The notes beneath the pieces are model-generated. The model did not search any database, was not told the DNA's origin, and saw only the letters and a list, made by a program, of their open reading frames with translations. The position numbers and the translations under genes are program-made. From Stramonita haemastoma (taxonomy: Eukaryota > Mollusca > Gastropoda > Neogastropoda > Muricidae), in contig CM060329.1 in NCBI GenBank assembly GCA_030674155.1, forward strand, positions 24,179,342-24,243,341: 64,000 nt of DNA, read 5' to 3'. Positions 1-22,000 of this stretch are shown here, in pieces. Numbering within the stretch: the stretch's first letter is position 1; every line of letters begins with the position of its first letter.

Positions 1-281
1 TGTGTCATTTAATGTTGTTGGGGTTGGGTTTTTTTCCAGATGGACAGTGTTAGATATTTGAAAGTATTAGGACGTGGTGGTTTTGAACCTGAAGTTGAAA
101 GTTACTGGAGCCACTGAAACTGAATGAGGTGACAGCCCTGATGTGGCTTTCGTGGTCGGTAGGGCTATAAACGATATGATGGTTAGGGTGCCATTGCAGT
201 GAACTTTGCACTTCTAGCCTAGAAACGAAAATGTTGTTTGATTAAAATTAAATTAACAAAATCAATATTTTTTTTACCCAG
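1..281 (+). other. Intron of the EGF-repeat gene (3' part)
   Basis: No open frame here resembles the downstream EGF protein. The stretch ends in a T-rich tract followed by acccag, a good 3' splice acceptor, just before the first EGF codons at 282. Exons encoding the amino terminus must lie upstream of the window. Confidence 0.6.
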
Positions 282-6015
<5,734 letters not shown>

Positions 6016-7080
6016 CTGACTGATGGGAGAACTTTAATGTTGGAAAGCTTTAAAAATAATAAATAAATAAATAAAACAAAAAAAACAAACAAAAAAACAT
6101 TCTATGGAAAATCTATCGTGGGAAAAGATGGTTTAAAAAAGAATAGGCTTAACAAGAAGAAATTCGGGGGGGGGGGGGGGGGGGGGGAGAAGGACGTGTT
6201 TATAGCCAGTTTTTGTTTTTTACCTTCCCTGATCTTAAAGAGGGCAGGTACCCATTTACAGCTGGGTGAACGGGGGGACTGTACTGAAGCCAAGGCGTGC
6301 AAACGGTCACCCATCCAACTTGTAACCACGCTCGAGGGAAGGTAGGGCAGCGAGGGAGAGGAGATGGGTGCCGCCCTCAATATGCTGGCCCCTGGAGAAG
6401 CTGAGGTCTCTGATGCCTCGCTCCCCTACGACCACCTAGGTTATGGGACACCTTTACCTTTACCTTTACTTTTTTTTTGTTTAGCTTCTCTCAAGTGAAT
6501 GTTCGCACAGTTGCGAAAATACACCATGCATGCACCGAAGGGTTTACCAGCGCTGTGGGTTTTATAGTCGGTGGTGCGTTTTGTCAAATGGATTTTGTTT
6601 GGGGTGTATAAAATCATGTTTCTTTTCATTGGATTTCGATGGATTTTCTTGTATGTGTATATGTGATTTTCCTTTTTCTTGTATATCACATTATATTCTG
6701 AATGCAATCTCGCCATGGTGAGAAAAATAAACGAATGAAAATAAGATTTGAATCATGGTTTTTATACAGATGTTACCTTTACTATTTTCTTCTTCGTTCA
6801 TGTATTTTTACATAATCCAATTTGCTTCTGATGTACTGAAACACTTTTTTTTGCTATGTTTTTACATACCATAGTGTTTGCTTTGTTCATCTTTGTTGTT
6901 TGGTTGTTGTTGCTATTATTGTTGTTGGATGAAATAGAAAGTGATATTGATGTAAGTCATGAAATAAGTACTCTGCTGATTGTGTTATTGGGTGACGTTT
7001 TCTTGGTGACTTTTTAATATGATTATTATATTTTCATAAAATTCTTTTGCTGTAAACATTAAAAATAAAAGGCATTGCTG
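6016..7080 (+). other. Probable 3' untranslated and downstream region
   Basis: AATAAA signals overlap at 6058-6075, and another AATAAA-like run lies at about 7062-7068. A G run (6168-6188) and a rearranged SINE (6221-6470) lie between. No further coding sequence is seen. Confidence 0.45.
6221..6470. mobile_element. SINE copy with inverted 5' part
   Basis: 6221-6336 is the minus-strand form of the SINE middle (5S-like block plus agctgtaaatgggtacctg). 6337-6470 is the plus-strand 3' half ending in cctttacctttac. The two parts join inside the shared ggaaggta, so the 5' part is inverted relative to the 3' part. Confidence 0.75.
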
Positions 7081-7084
7081 GATG

Positions 7085-7218
7085 TTTCGTTTGAATTGTG
7101 TGATTGTTTTATTTGAAGAATTTTTTAGTTCTAGTTTTGTAGTATGCTGGTTTGTTCTTCGTATGAATTTGTGGACACGCGTTAATGGGTATATTTATCA
7201 TTCTCTTTCAATGGGCAA

Positions 7219-7315
<97 letters not shown>

Positions 7316-7380
7316 CCTTACATGGGCAGAGGTTAAATGAAAAAAGTGTAGTCTATATCAATGACCCTTGGAAAGAATAA
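7085..7380. repeat. AT-rich sequence and (TG)n microsatellite
   Basis: An AT-rich stretch with no recognisable gene, then (TG)n at 7220-7314. Confidence 0.7.
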
Positions 7381-7421
7381 ATACACACACACGCGCGCGC
7401 GCGCACAAACACACACACACA

Positions 7422-7452
<31 letters not shown>

Positions 7453-7560
7453 ACACACACACACACACACACACTTGCACTTTGATTTGTTCTTGCAAGA
7501 TATAGCGCTATATGAATTGCATTATTATCAGCAGCAGCAGCATTGTACACATTGTGAACT
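7381..7560 (+). mobile_element. CR1-like LINE 3' tail fragment
   Basis: A (CA)n tract, then ttgcactttgatttgttctt and gcaagatatagcgctatatg. This matches the 3' ends of the LINE copies at 31857-33288 and 49285-50478. It ends in tattatcag. Confidence 0.55.
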
Positions 7561-7847
7561 AGCATAATACCATAAGAAAGCGCGCGCGATTCCATTATCC
7601 TCGAAAGAAAAGATTACTTTTTTTTAAAATCTACACAAACGTCCAGGCGGATACATTGACATGTAAACTCGGAATATGCGAAGAATCATCATGATATTAT
7701 GCTCCTACAGCTGTGAAGATAGTAAGTCCTGACCATAAAGACTTGTAGAAGAAAGTGCATTGTGTGTTTGTGAAATGTAATGAATTCTATCATACTAATA
7801 TTTTTTAAAAAAACGAAAATTCCACACTTTTATTATCTGCTTTTTAT

Positions 7848-8165
7848 ATCATTTATTCTTTTATTTTGAAGTTTATAGAATAAACTATCGTGTGCTTTTT
7901 GACATCAAGTCTCCGTGTATATGCAGTTTTGTAAATTTTATTATCCGTTCCCACTGGCACACAATGGCCTTCTTTTCAGAAAATATGGAAGGGATTTTAA
8001 CGTGTGCGCAAGATGTTCTGCGTGCGTTCGCACACAGGACCTCGGTTTAGGCTATAATCTCATCCGATTTATCAATTGCAGAGTGGGGGGGGGGGGAGTG
8101 GAGTCGGCACTGATGTTAACTCCAGAGGAAAAATCCTCTTGAACAGAGGTTCAAACCATTTGATA
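7848..8165 (-). mobile_element. tRNA-derived SINE, 3'-complete
   Basis: Reading from the complement, the 3' end is the degenerate tatcgaggataatggaataa motif. The centre has tgtgcgcaagatgttctgcg, and the 5' head is partly lost near a G run at about 8086-8097. Confidence 0.65.
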
Positions 8166-8292
8166 ATATTGTAATCGATTTCCTGTTTGATTAGTCTTAG
8201 CTATAGGCTACCAGTAACCCACATGAATTTATCATGCATTTTTTTGGATAATAAAGTGTTCGTATTTCTATTCATACAGTACTAGGTTTTGC

Positions 8293-8546
<254 letters not shown>

Positions 8547-8850
8547 TCTATCTATCCCTTAGTCTGGCGGCCGTGGGAGCACCCCTGAAGACTTGACAAC
8601 CAGTTCCCTCTATTCCTCTCTCTGTTCTGCCTTTCTCAAAATTTGGTTGTTTTAGGCCTGTCCAGTCGCTGATGTTGTCCTCCCATCTCTTCCTTGGTCT
8701 GCCTCTTTTTTTTCCTCCTTGGACAGTGCCTTGCAGTATTGTTTTGGCAAGTCCTTTTGATCTTGTGACATGCCCGTACCATTTGAGATTACCTTCTTTA
8801 CGATTGATAGAAGATTTTCGTAGGGACCAATGGTTTGTATGTGTCACTAG
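8547..8850 (-). mobile_element. LINE 3' end, RTE-like reverse transcriptase carboxyl tail
   Basis: The complement encodes about 90 residues including LKWYGHVTRSKGLAKTILQG and GRPRKRWEDNISDWTG, the conserved end of endonuclease-reverse transcriptase LINE proteins. The same motif ends the ORF at 52973-53953. Everything upstream is missing, so this is a 5'-truncated copy whose (GATA)n tail is on the minus strand. Confidence 0.75.
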
Positions 8851-9539
8851 TGGATATTCCCACTATGAGTAATGTACTTCCTGGTAAAAAGTGTGACTTA
8901 TCTTAAATAGCTTTAAATTTGTTGTTTCATATGTACATTCAAGAGTTTCATATTCTTTGTGTTGAATATTGCTTAGTCTAGTTTTCATCTTTCTAGGAAA
9001 TAATGTTTATTTTAGGAAAAATAAGGAAGAAACTGGTGTCGGTCCAAACAAAAGACTTAATTAGCTGTGGGGATTTCTGATTATCATCATGCAAGCAGAC
9101 TATAGAAAGGGAGATCATCTTTTAGCTTAAAACAATGTTAGTTTTATGTTAAATTATCAAATGTATGGTCTTTATCTATCATTTTTGACGTGTTAATTTC
9201 CACAACACTTTGCACCATGTCATGTTGATTCTACTAGGACAAAATGAAGGAAGTTTACCTGACGCCGTTTTATAGCATTACCATTTCACTGACAATAACT
9301 GTCAAACACCCTCTAGCCAAAAACAAAGCGGTTTAGTAGGTAATATATGATAACAACTACCAGTTACAGTCGGTGGTCCGTTGTGGTACGAGAGTTATCG
9401 AAATTCAAAGTCAGGCATAGATGCGTAACTTGTACACTTCCGAGTGTTCAAAACGTTTCTGTAATTTCTCATCCACGTTTAGACCACTACAAACAGAATT
9501 TTTGTTGGTTTTTTTGTAAATAAGTATTGTTTCTTCAAT

Positions 9540-9775
9540 TTGGTTTTTTATTTATTCTTTTATATCGAGGATTATGGAATAAGAACTCATGTGCTTTTTC
9601 ACATCCAGTCCCCGTGTATATGCAGTTTTGTCAATCTTGTCATCTGCTCCCACTGGCACACAATGGCCTACTCTTCCGAAAAGCGGAACAGGATTTAATG
9701 TGTGCGCAAGATGTTCTGCATGCGTTGGCACATGGGCGGTTTATAGTCATCTTCAAAGGGCTTATTAGTAAACAT
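9540..9775 (-). mobile_element. tRNA-derived SINE, truncated 3' part
   Basis: Carries the tatcgaggattatggaataa end, the gtatatgcagttttgtcaat block and the tgtgcgcaagatgttctgca block. The tRNA head is absent. Confidence 0.65.
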
Positions 9776-10044
9776 TAGTTGGGTCAGGGGTCGGTGTCAG
9801 GTGTCAGCAGTCGAAAGCTTTTTTTCTTTTTTTTTACCTTCAGTCCCCATGTGTATGCAGTTTTTTATATATTATTTTTCCTCTGCTATTATGCTCCTAC
9901 AGCTGTGAAAATAATAATTCCTGACCGTAAGGACTTGTAGAAGAAAATGCACTGTGTGTTTGTGAAATGTGATAAATTCTATCATACTAATAATTATATA
10001 TAAAAAACCCGAAAAATCCACACTTTTATTATCTAATCTTTATA

Positions 10045-10245
10045 TCATATATTCTTTTATTTGAAGTTAATAGAATGAACTATCGTGTGCTTTTTGACAT
10101 CAAGTCTCCGTGTATATGCAGTTTTGTAAACTTTATCAGCCGTTCCCACTGGCACACAATGGCCTTCTTTTCAGAAATATGGAAGGGATTTTTTAAGTGT
10201 GGGCAAGATGTTCTGCGTGCGTTCGCACACAGGACCTCTGTATAA
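10045..10245 (-). mobile_element. tRNA-derived SINE fragment
   Basis: Shares gtgtatatgcagttttgtaa, the cactggcacacaatggcctt block and the tgttctgcgtgcgttcgcac block with the copy at 7848-8165. It ends abruptly at 10245. Confidence 0.55.
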
Positions 10246-10614
10246 TATTAATGTCAACAGAGACACTATTATTAAAGCTCCCTGGAAGCCATACATTCTA
10301 GCTGATGCAGGCTAGGATACTGATGTTTATACAGCAGGCAGTAGGCCTATTAAGCTGGTAAGTGCTCCTGCCTCAGGCTGCAGGCGCCTATCAGTGTTGT
10401 TATGACAGCTTCTGGCTGGACTAGGGAGTCTATTTACACCTGCTTTTATAGCAAAATGATTAACTGGCAAACCACACTTTGGACAGGTCTTTATGAAATA
10501 CTGTCTTGTCAAAGAGGAAGTGTGATCTGTTCTTTTTTGCAACTCATTAACACTGTTGCTCTAAATATCTCAAGGGCACTCTTAGTGTAGGTTTCAGCGG
10601 GAGATGAGTTAGAA
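10246..10614. other. No gene seen
   Basis: Non-repetitive sequence without a convincing ORF. It ends beside the foldback element. The 15-mer tctcaagggcactct at about 10568 is repeated at 10841 within that element. Confidence 0.5.
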
Positions 10615-10937
10615 TTGTATAAGACAAGGGGAGACTTACCTGGTAAGTTGAGCCTTGTCGAGAATTCTGACAAATTTCTCTCGATGAAACCTGAACAGAG
10701 TGCACTTGCCCTCCCATTAATTCTGTTACCCTCCCATATAGACCAGTGGCTCTAGATCTATAGCCTGTGTGTTGTATCTTCACCAACTCAGTGTTTATTC
10801 GTTGCACTCTCAATTACTGACAGCTGGCAAGTGGTGTTTATCTCAAGGGCACTCTGTTCCGGTTTCATCGAGAGAAATTCGTCAGAATTCTCGACAAGGC
10901 TCAACTTACCAGGTAAGTCTCCCCTTGTCTTATACAA
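10615..10937. mobile_element. Foldback/MITE-like element with 89-bp inverted arms
   Basis: The left arm 10615-10703 and right arm 10849-10937 are reverse complements with very few mismatches. They start with ttgtataagacaaggggaga on one side and end with its complement on the other. The roughly 145-bp loop has no coding potential. No clear target duplication is visible. The arms hold EcoRI-like gaattc and an acttacctggtaagt palindrome. Confidence 0.75.
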
Positions 10938-12339
<1,402 letters not shown>

Positions 12340-12740
12340 AGTGGATGGGTGGTCTAGATGGTAACGCGCCTGGCCTAGAAAGCAAAAAGTCCGGGTCGGA
12401 GTGTGTGGTCGTTCGTACCCGTTTGGACCCAAAACTTCCCCCATTCATTAGACCCTGAGTGGTGGTCTGGGCGCTAGTCCTTCGGATGAGACGATAAACC
12501 GAGGTCCCATGTGTTACACGTCACTATTTAGCGCACGTAAAAGAACCAACGGCAACAAGGGGGCTGACCCTGGCAAAATTATGTCGAAAAAAGCCACTTT
12601 GATAGGGAAACAAATACAGTTGATGCAGGAAAAAGGGAAAAAAAGGTACGCGCTGCACATGTGGCGATGCGCTCTCCCCAGAGCGAACATTCCGAATTTC
12701 ACGCAGAAAAATCTGCTGTGACATAAAGTGTTACAAATAT
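12340..12740 (+). mobile_element. Second SINE type, copy 1
   Basis: The tRNA-like head is tggtctagatggtaacgcgc with a degenerate B box. The core is ccttcggatgagacgataaa ccgaggtcc. The 3' part includes gcgatgcgctctccccagag and ctgctgtgacataaagtg. Confidence 0.75.
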
Positions 12741-12770
12741 ATAAAAAAATTACAAAATCACCTATGATGT

Positions 12771-12772
<2 letters not shown>

Positions 12773-12841
<69 letters not shown>
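12773..12841. repeat. (CA)n microsatellite
   Basis: Uninterrupted CA repeat of about 68 bp just beyond SINE copy 1. Confidence 0.95.
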
Positions 12842-12843
<2 letters not shown>

Positions 12844-13067
12844 GCTGTCAGGATTTAATATCAGATCACCACATCAGCAGATGGATACTCCTAGATAAGA
12901 TATATTAATACATATTCATGACTGTATAAACTTGGGTCATACCTCATTTATGATAACAATAACACCAGTGACACCGCCATCTCCCCATCTCATGCACACA
13001 TTATACTGATTTCAGTTACAACTGAAAAAAAGAAAAAGCCTTCCTAGCTTTCCTTTCATTTGTTGAA

Positions 13068-13465
13068 TGGATGGTGGTCTAGAGGTAACGGGCCTGCCAA
13101 AGAATGCGGAAAGTCCGGGTCGGAAGTGTGCGGTGGTTTGACCCCCGTTTAGGCCCTAAACTATCCCCCCCATCCATTAGACCATGAATAGCGGTCCGGG
13201 TGCTAGTCTTTCAGATGAGTCGATGAACCGAGGTCCTATGTCTTAAAAAAATATTTAGCTCACGTAAAAGAATCCACGGCAACAACAGAGTTGTCCCTGG
13301 CAAAATTCAATAGAAAACAGCCACTCTGGTAGGGAAGCCAATAATGCTGCAATCAGGGAGAGAAAAAAATGGGTGGCACTGCTCTCGTGGTGACGCGCTC
13401 TCCCCAGGGACAGCAGCCCGAGCTTCACACAGAGAAATGTGCCGTGACTTAAAGGGGTGTGAAAG
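13068..13465 (+). mobile_element. Second SINE type, copy 2
   Basis: Head ggtggtctagaggtaacggg. Core tcagatgagtcgatgaaccg (diverged). 3' part gacgcgctctccccagggac and gccgtgacttaaag. Confidence 0.7.
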
Positions 13466-13559
13466 TGTAAAAAGGGAAACAATAAAGCCCAACTACAAAC
13501 ATTTTCAAGTGAAACAGAAAAGGAGGAGGCGTAAAGGAAAGATCGCTGTACAAGTTTAC

Positions 13560-13794
13560 CAATCGTCTTCTAAACCACTTTATGTCACAGCAGATTTCTT
13601 TGCGTGAAATTCGGGCTGCTCTCCCCGGAAGAGCGCGTCGCCACAAGTACAGTGCCTACCCATTATTTATTTCTTTTTCCTGTCTGCAGGTGTATTTGTT
13701 TACCCTATCAGAGTGGCTTTTTTCTACAGAGTTTTGCCAGGGACAAGCCTCTTGCTGCCGTTCACGTGCGCTAAATAATGATGTGTAACACACG

Positions 13795-13825
<31 letters not shown>

Positions 13826-13945
13826 CACCACTCATGATCTAATGGATGGAGGAAAAGTTTTGGGTCCAAACGGGATTCAAACTACCGCACACTTTGACCC
13901 GGACTTTTCGCTTTCTAGGCCATGCTGCCTCTAGACAACCGAAAC
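13560..13945 (-). mobile_element. Second SINE type, copy 3, minus strand
   Basis: Reads in reverse from ctttatgtcacagcagattt through the complement of the ccgaggtcc core (gacctcggtttattgtctca) to the head complement near 13930. It ends exactly where the large duplicated block begins. Confidence 0.75.
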
Positions 13946-13946
13946 A

Positions 13947-16096
<2,150 letters not shown>

Positions 16097-19000
16097 CAAA
16101 ATAGCCCCAAAGAGCTCAAAAAGCTAGTTTGTCGGAAGGAAAGCTGGTAAGTGTACGCGACAGAAAACAAGCATTGCGCACAAGAATAGTGACAATATAC
16201 AGCAATATGATGCACCAGGGCAAAGTGGAGGGTCGCTGCCACATGGGCACACACAAACGAACACACTGACAAAAACCAGCGCGCGACCGCGTGAACGCAT
16301 GCATACCCACCCCTTGTCCGAAAAAGGTGCCGTTTTGAGCACAGATGCCATCCAAAGAGCCGTTTTCGGCCACTTCCAGGCCCGACTTTTGCGCGGTAAA
16401 AGACCCCACGGCACCAAGACAGTATCGTACCGTATGCAGACACTCTCCCCCACCATCTTGGATAGGTGTGACGCCGGATTTGTGGAGACACGAGAGCCCC
16501 GAAGAGCTGAGAAAGCTAGCTTGTCGGAAGGAAAGCTGGTAAGTGTACGCGACGGAAAACAAGCATTGCGCACAAGAATAGTGACAATATACAGCAATAT
16601 GATGCACCAGGGCAAAGTGGAGGGTCGCCGCCACATGGGCACACACAAACGAACACACTGACAAAAACCAGCGCGCGACCGCGTGCGCGCATGCATACCA
16701 ACCCCTTGCCCGAAAAAGGTGCCGTTTTCAACACAGATGGCATCCAAAGAGCCGTTTTCGGCCACTTCCAGGCCCGACTTTTGCACAGCAAAAGACCCCA
16801 CGGCACCAAGACAGTATCGTGCCGTATACAGACACTCTCCCCCACCATCGTGGATAGGTGTGGCGCCGAATTTGTGGCGACACGAGAGCCCGAAGAGCGG
16901 AGAAAGCTAGTTTGTCGGAAGGAAAGCTGGTAAGTGTACGCGACAGAAAACAAGCATTGCGCACAAGAATAGTGACAATATACAGCAATATGATGCACCA
17001 GGGCAAAGTGGAGGGTCGCCGCCACATGGGCACACACAAACGAACACACTGTCAAAAACCAGCGCGCGAGCGCGTGTGCGCATGTATACCCACCCCTTGC
17101 CCGATAAAAGTGTCGTTTTGAGCACAGATGCCATCCAAAGAGCCGTTTTCGGCCACTTCCAGGCCCGACTTTTGCACGGCAAAAGACCCCACGGCACCAA
17201 GACAGTATTGTACCGTATGCAGACACTCTCCCCCACCATCTTGGATAGGTGTGGCGCCGGATTTGTGGCGACACGAGAGCCCCGAAGAGCTGAGAAATCT
17301 AGTTTGTTGGAAGGAAAGCTGGTAAGTGTACGCGACAGAAAACAAGCAATGCGCACAAGAATAGTGACAATATACAGCAATATGATGCACCAGGGCAAAG
17401 TGGAGGGTCGCCGCCACATGGGCACAAACAAACGAACACACTGACAAAAACCAGAGCGCGAGCGCGTGCGCGCATCCATACCCACCCCTTGCCCGAAAAA
17501 GGTGCCGTTTTGAGCACAGATGCCATCCAAAGAGCCGTTTTCGACAACTTCCAGGCCCGACTTTTGCACGGCAAAAGACCACACGGCACCAAGACAGTAT
17601 CGTACCGTATGCAGTCACTCTCCCCCACCCTCTTGGATAGGTGTGACGCCGGATTTGTGGCGACACGAGAGCCCCGAAGAGCTGAGAAAGCTAGCTTGTC
17701 GGAAGGAAAGCTGGTAAGTGTACGCGACAGAAAACAAGCATTGCGCACAAGAATAGTGACAATATACAGCAATATGATGCACCAGGGCAAAGTGGAGGGT
17801 CGCCGCCACATGAGCACACACAAACGAATACACTGACAAAAACCAGCGCGCGAGCGCGTGCGCGCATGCATACCAACCGCTTGCCCGAAAAAGGTGCCGT
17901 TTTGAGCACAGATGCCATCCAAAGAGCCGTTTTCGGCCACATCCAGGCCCGACTTTTCCACAGCAAAAGACCCCACGGCACCAAGACCGTATCGTACCGT
18001 ATGCAGACACTCCCCCACCATCTTGGATAGATGTGGCGCCGGATTTGTGGCGACACGAGAGCCCCGAAGAGCGGAGAAAGCTAGTTTGTCGGAAGGAAAG
18101 CTGGTAAGTGTACGCGACAGAAAACAAGCATTGCGCACAAGAATAGTGACAATATACAGCAATATGATGCACCAGGGCAAAGTGGAGGGTCGCCGCCACA
18201 TGGGCACACACAAACGAACACACTGTCAAAAACCAGCGCGCGAGCGCGTGTGCGCATGTATACCCACCCCTTGCCCGATAAAAGTGTCGTTTTGAGCACA
18301 GATGCCATCCAAAGAGCCGTTTTCGGCCACTTCCAGGCCCGACTTTTGCACGGCAAAAGACCCCACGGCACCAAGACAGTATTGTACCGTATGCAGACAC
18401 TCTCCCCCACCATCTTCGATAGGTGTGGCGCCGGATTTATGGCGACACGAGAGCCCCGAAGAGCTGACAAATCTAGTTTGTCGGAAGGAAAGCTGGTAAG
18501 TGTACGCGACAGAAAACAAGCAATGCGCACAAGAATAGTGACAATATACAGCAATATGATGCACCAGGGCAAAGTGGAGGGTTGCCACCACATGGGCACA
18601 CACAAACGAACACACTGACAAAAACCAGCGCGCGACCGCGTGCGCGCATCCATACCCACCCCTTGCCCAAAAAAGGTGCCGTTTTGATCACAGATGCCAT
18701 GCAAAGAGCCGTTTTCGGCCACTTCCAGGCCCGACTTTTGCACGGCAAAAGACCCCACGGCACCAAGACAGTATCGTACCGTATGCAGTCACTCTCACCC
18801 ACCATCTTGGATAGATGTGGCGCCGGATTTGTGGCGACACAAGAGCCCCGAAGAGCTGAGAAAGCTTGTTTCTCGAAAGGAAAGCTGGTAAGTGTACGCG
18901 ACAGAAAACAAGCATTGCGCACAAGAATAGTGACAATATACAGCAATATGATGCACCAGGGCAAAGTGGAGGGTCGCCACCACATGGGCACACACAAACG

Positions 19001-22000
19001 AACACACTGTCAAAAACCAGCGCGCGAGCGCGTGTGCGCATGCATACCCACCCCTTGCCCGAAAAAAGTGTCGTTTTGAGCACAGATGCCATCCAAAGAG
19101 CCGTTTTCGGCCACATCCAGGCCCGACTTTTGCACGGCAAAAGACCCCACGGCACCAAGACAGTATCGTACCGTATGCAGACACTCCCCCACCATCTTGG
19201 ATAGATGTGGCGCCGGATTTGTGGCGACACGAGTGCCCCGAATAGCTGAGAAAGCTAGTTTGTCGGAAGGAAAGCTGGTAAGTGTACGCGACGGAAAACA
19301 AGCATTGCGCACAAGAATAGTGACAATATACAGCAATATGATGCACCAGGGCAAAGTGGAGGGTCGCCGCCACATGGGCACACACAAACGAACACACTGA
19401 CAAAAACCAGCGCGCGACCGCGTTCGCGCATGCATACCCACCCCTTGTCCGAAAAAGGTGCCGTTTTGAGCACAGATGCCATGCAAAGAGCCGTTTTCGG
19501 CCACTTCCAGGCCCGACTTTTCCATGGTAAAAGACCCCACGGCACAAAGACAATTATCTTCCCGTATGCAGACACTCTCCTCCACCATCTTGGATAGGTG
19601 TGACGCCGGATTTGTCGCGACATATAACCCCGAAGAGCTGAGAAAGCTAGTTTGTCGGAAGGAAAGCTGCTAAGTGTACAAGACAGAAAACAAGCATTGC
19701 GCACAAGAATAGTGACAATATACAGCAATATCATGCACCAGGGCAAAGTGGAGGGTCGCCGCCACATGGGCACACACAAAAGAGCACATTGACAAAAACC
19801 AGCTTGCAAGTGCGTGCGCGCTTCCATACCCACCCCTTACCCGAAAAATGTGCCCCTTTGAGCACAGATGCCATCCAAAGAACCGTTTTCGGCCACTTCC
19901 AGGCCCGACTTTTGCACGGTAAAAGACCTCACGGCACCAAGACAGTATCGTGCCATATGCAGACACTCTTCCCCACAAACTTCGATAGGTGTGGCGCCGG
20001 ATTTGTTGCGACACGAGAGCCCCGAAGAGCTGAGAAAGCTAGTTTGTCGGAAGGAAAGCTGGTAAGTGTAGGCGACAGAGAGGAAGCATTGAGCACAAGA
20101 ATAATGACAATATACAGCAATATGATGCACCAGGGCAAAGTGGAGGGTAGCTGCATCATGGCCACACATAAACGAACACACTGACAAAAATCAGCGCTCG
20201 AGCGCGTGCGTTTATGCATACCCACCCCTTGCCCAAAAAATGTGCCGTTTTGAACATAGATGCAATCCTAAGAGTCGTTTTTGGCCACTTCCAAGCCCGA
20301 CTTTTGCACGGTAAAAGACCCCACGGCACCAAGACAGTATCGTACCGTATGCAGACACTCTACCCCACCCTCTTGGATAGGTGTTGCGCCGGATTTGTGG
20401 CGACACGAGAGCCCCGAAGAGCTGAGAAAGTTAGTTTGTCGGAAGGAAAGCTGGTAAGTGTACGCGACGGAAAACAAGCATTGCGCACAAGAATAATGAC
20501 AATATACAGCAATATGATCCACCAGGGCAAAGTGGAGGGTCGCCGTCACATGGGCACTTACAAACGAACACACTGACAAAAATGAGCGTGCGAGCGCGTG
20601 CGCGCATGCATACCCACCCCTTGCCCCCCAAAAATGCCGTTTTAAGCACGGATGCCATCCAAAGTACCGTTTTCGGCCACTTCCAGGCCCGACTTTTCAA
20701 CGGTAAAAGACCCCATTGCTCAAAGACAGTATCGTACCGTATGCAGACACTCTCCCCCACCATCTTAGATAGGTGTGGCGCCGGATTTGTGGCGACACGA
20801 GAGCTTCAAAGAGGTGAAAAAGCTAGTTTGTTGGAAGGAAAGCTGGTAAGTGTACGCGACAGAAAACAAGCATTGCGCACAAGAATAATGATAATATACA
20901 GCAATATGATGCACCAGGGGAAACTGGAGGGTCTCCGCCACATGGGCACACACAAACGAACACACTGACAAAAACCGGCGCGCGAGCGTGTGCGCGCATA
21001 CACACCCACCCCTTGCCCGAAAAAGGTGCCGTTTTGAGCACAGATGCCATCCAAAGAGCCATTTTCGGCCACTTCCAGGCCCGACTTTTGCACAGTAAAA
21101 GACCCCACGGCACCAAGACCATGTCGTACGGTATGCACACACTCTGTCACACCATCTTGGATAGGTGTGACGCCGGATTTGTGGCGACGCGAGAGCACCG
21201 AAGAGCTGAGAAAGCTAGTTTGTCGGGAGTAAAGCTGGTAAGTGTACGCAACGGAAAGCAAGCATTGCGCCCAAGAATAGTGACAATATACAGCAATATG
21301 GTGCACCAGGGCAAAGTGGAGGGTCGCCGCATCATGGCCACACACAAACGAACACACTGACAAAATACAGCGCTCGAGCGATTGTGCGCATTCATACCCG
21401 TCCCTTGCCCGAAAAAGGTGGTGTTTTAAGCACAGATGCCATGCAAAGAGCCGTTTACGGCCAATTCCAGGCCCGACTTTTGCACGGCAAAAGACCCCAC
21501 GGCACCAAGACAGTATCGTACCGGAATCAGACACTCTCTCCCACCATCGTGGATAGGTGTGGCGCTCGATTTATGACGACACGAGAGCCCCGAAGAGCTG
21601 AGAAAGCTAGTTTGTCGGAAGGAAAGCTGGTAAGTGTACGCGACGGAAAACAAGCATTGCGCACAAGAATAATGACAATATACAGCAGAATGAGGCACCA
21701 GGGCAAAGTGGAGGGTCGCTGCCACATTGCACACACAAACGAACACACTGACAAAAACCAGTGCGTGAGCGCGTGTGCGCTTGCATACCCACCCCTTGCC
21801 CGAAAAAGGTGCAGTTTTGAGCACAGATGCCATCCAAAGAGCCGTTTTCGGCCACTTCCAGGCCCGACTTTTGCACGGTAAAAGACCCCACGGCACCAAG
21901 ACAGTATCGTACCGTATGGAGACACTCTCCCCCACCATCTTGGATAGGTGTGGCGCCGGATTTGTGGCGACACGAGAGCACCGAAGAGCTGAGAAAGCTA

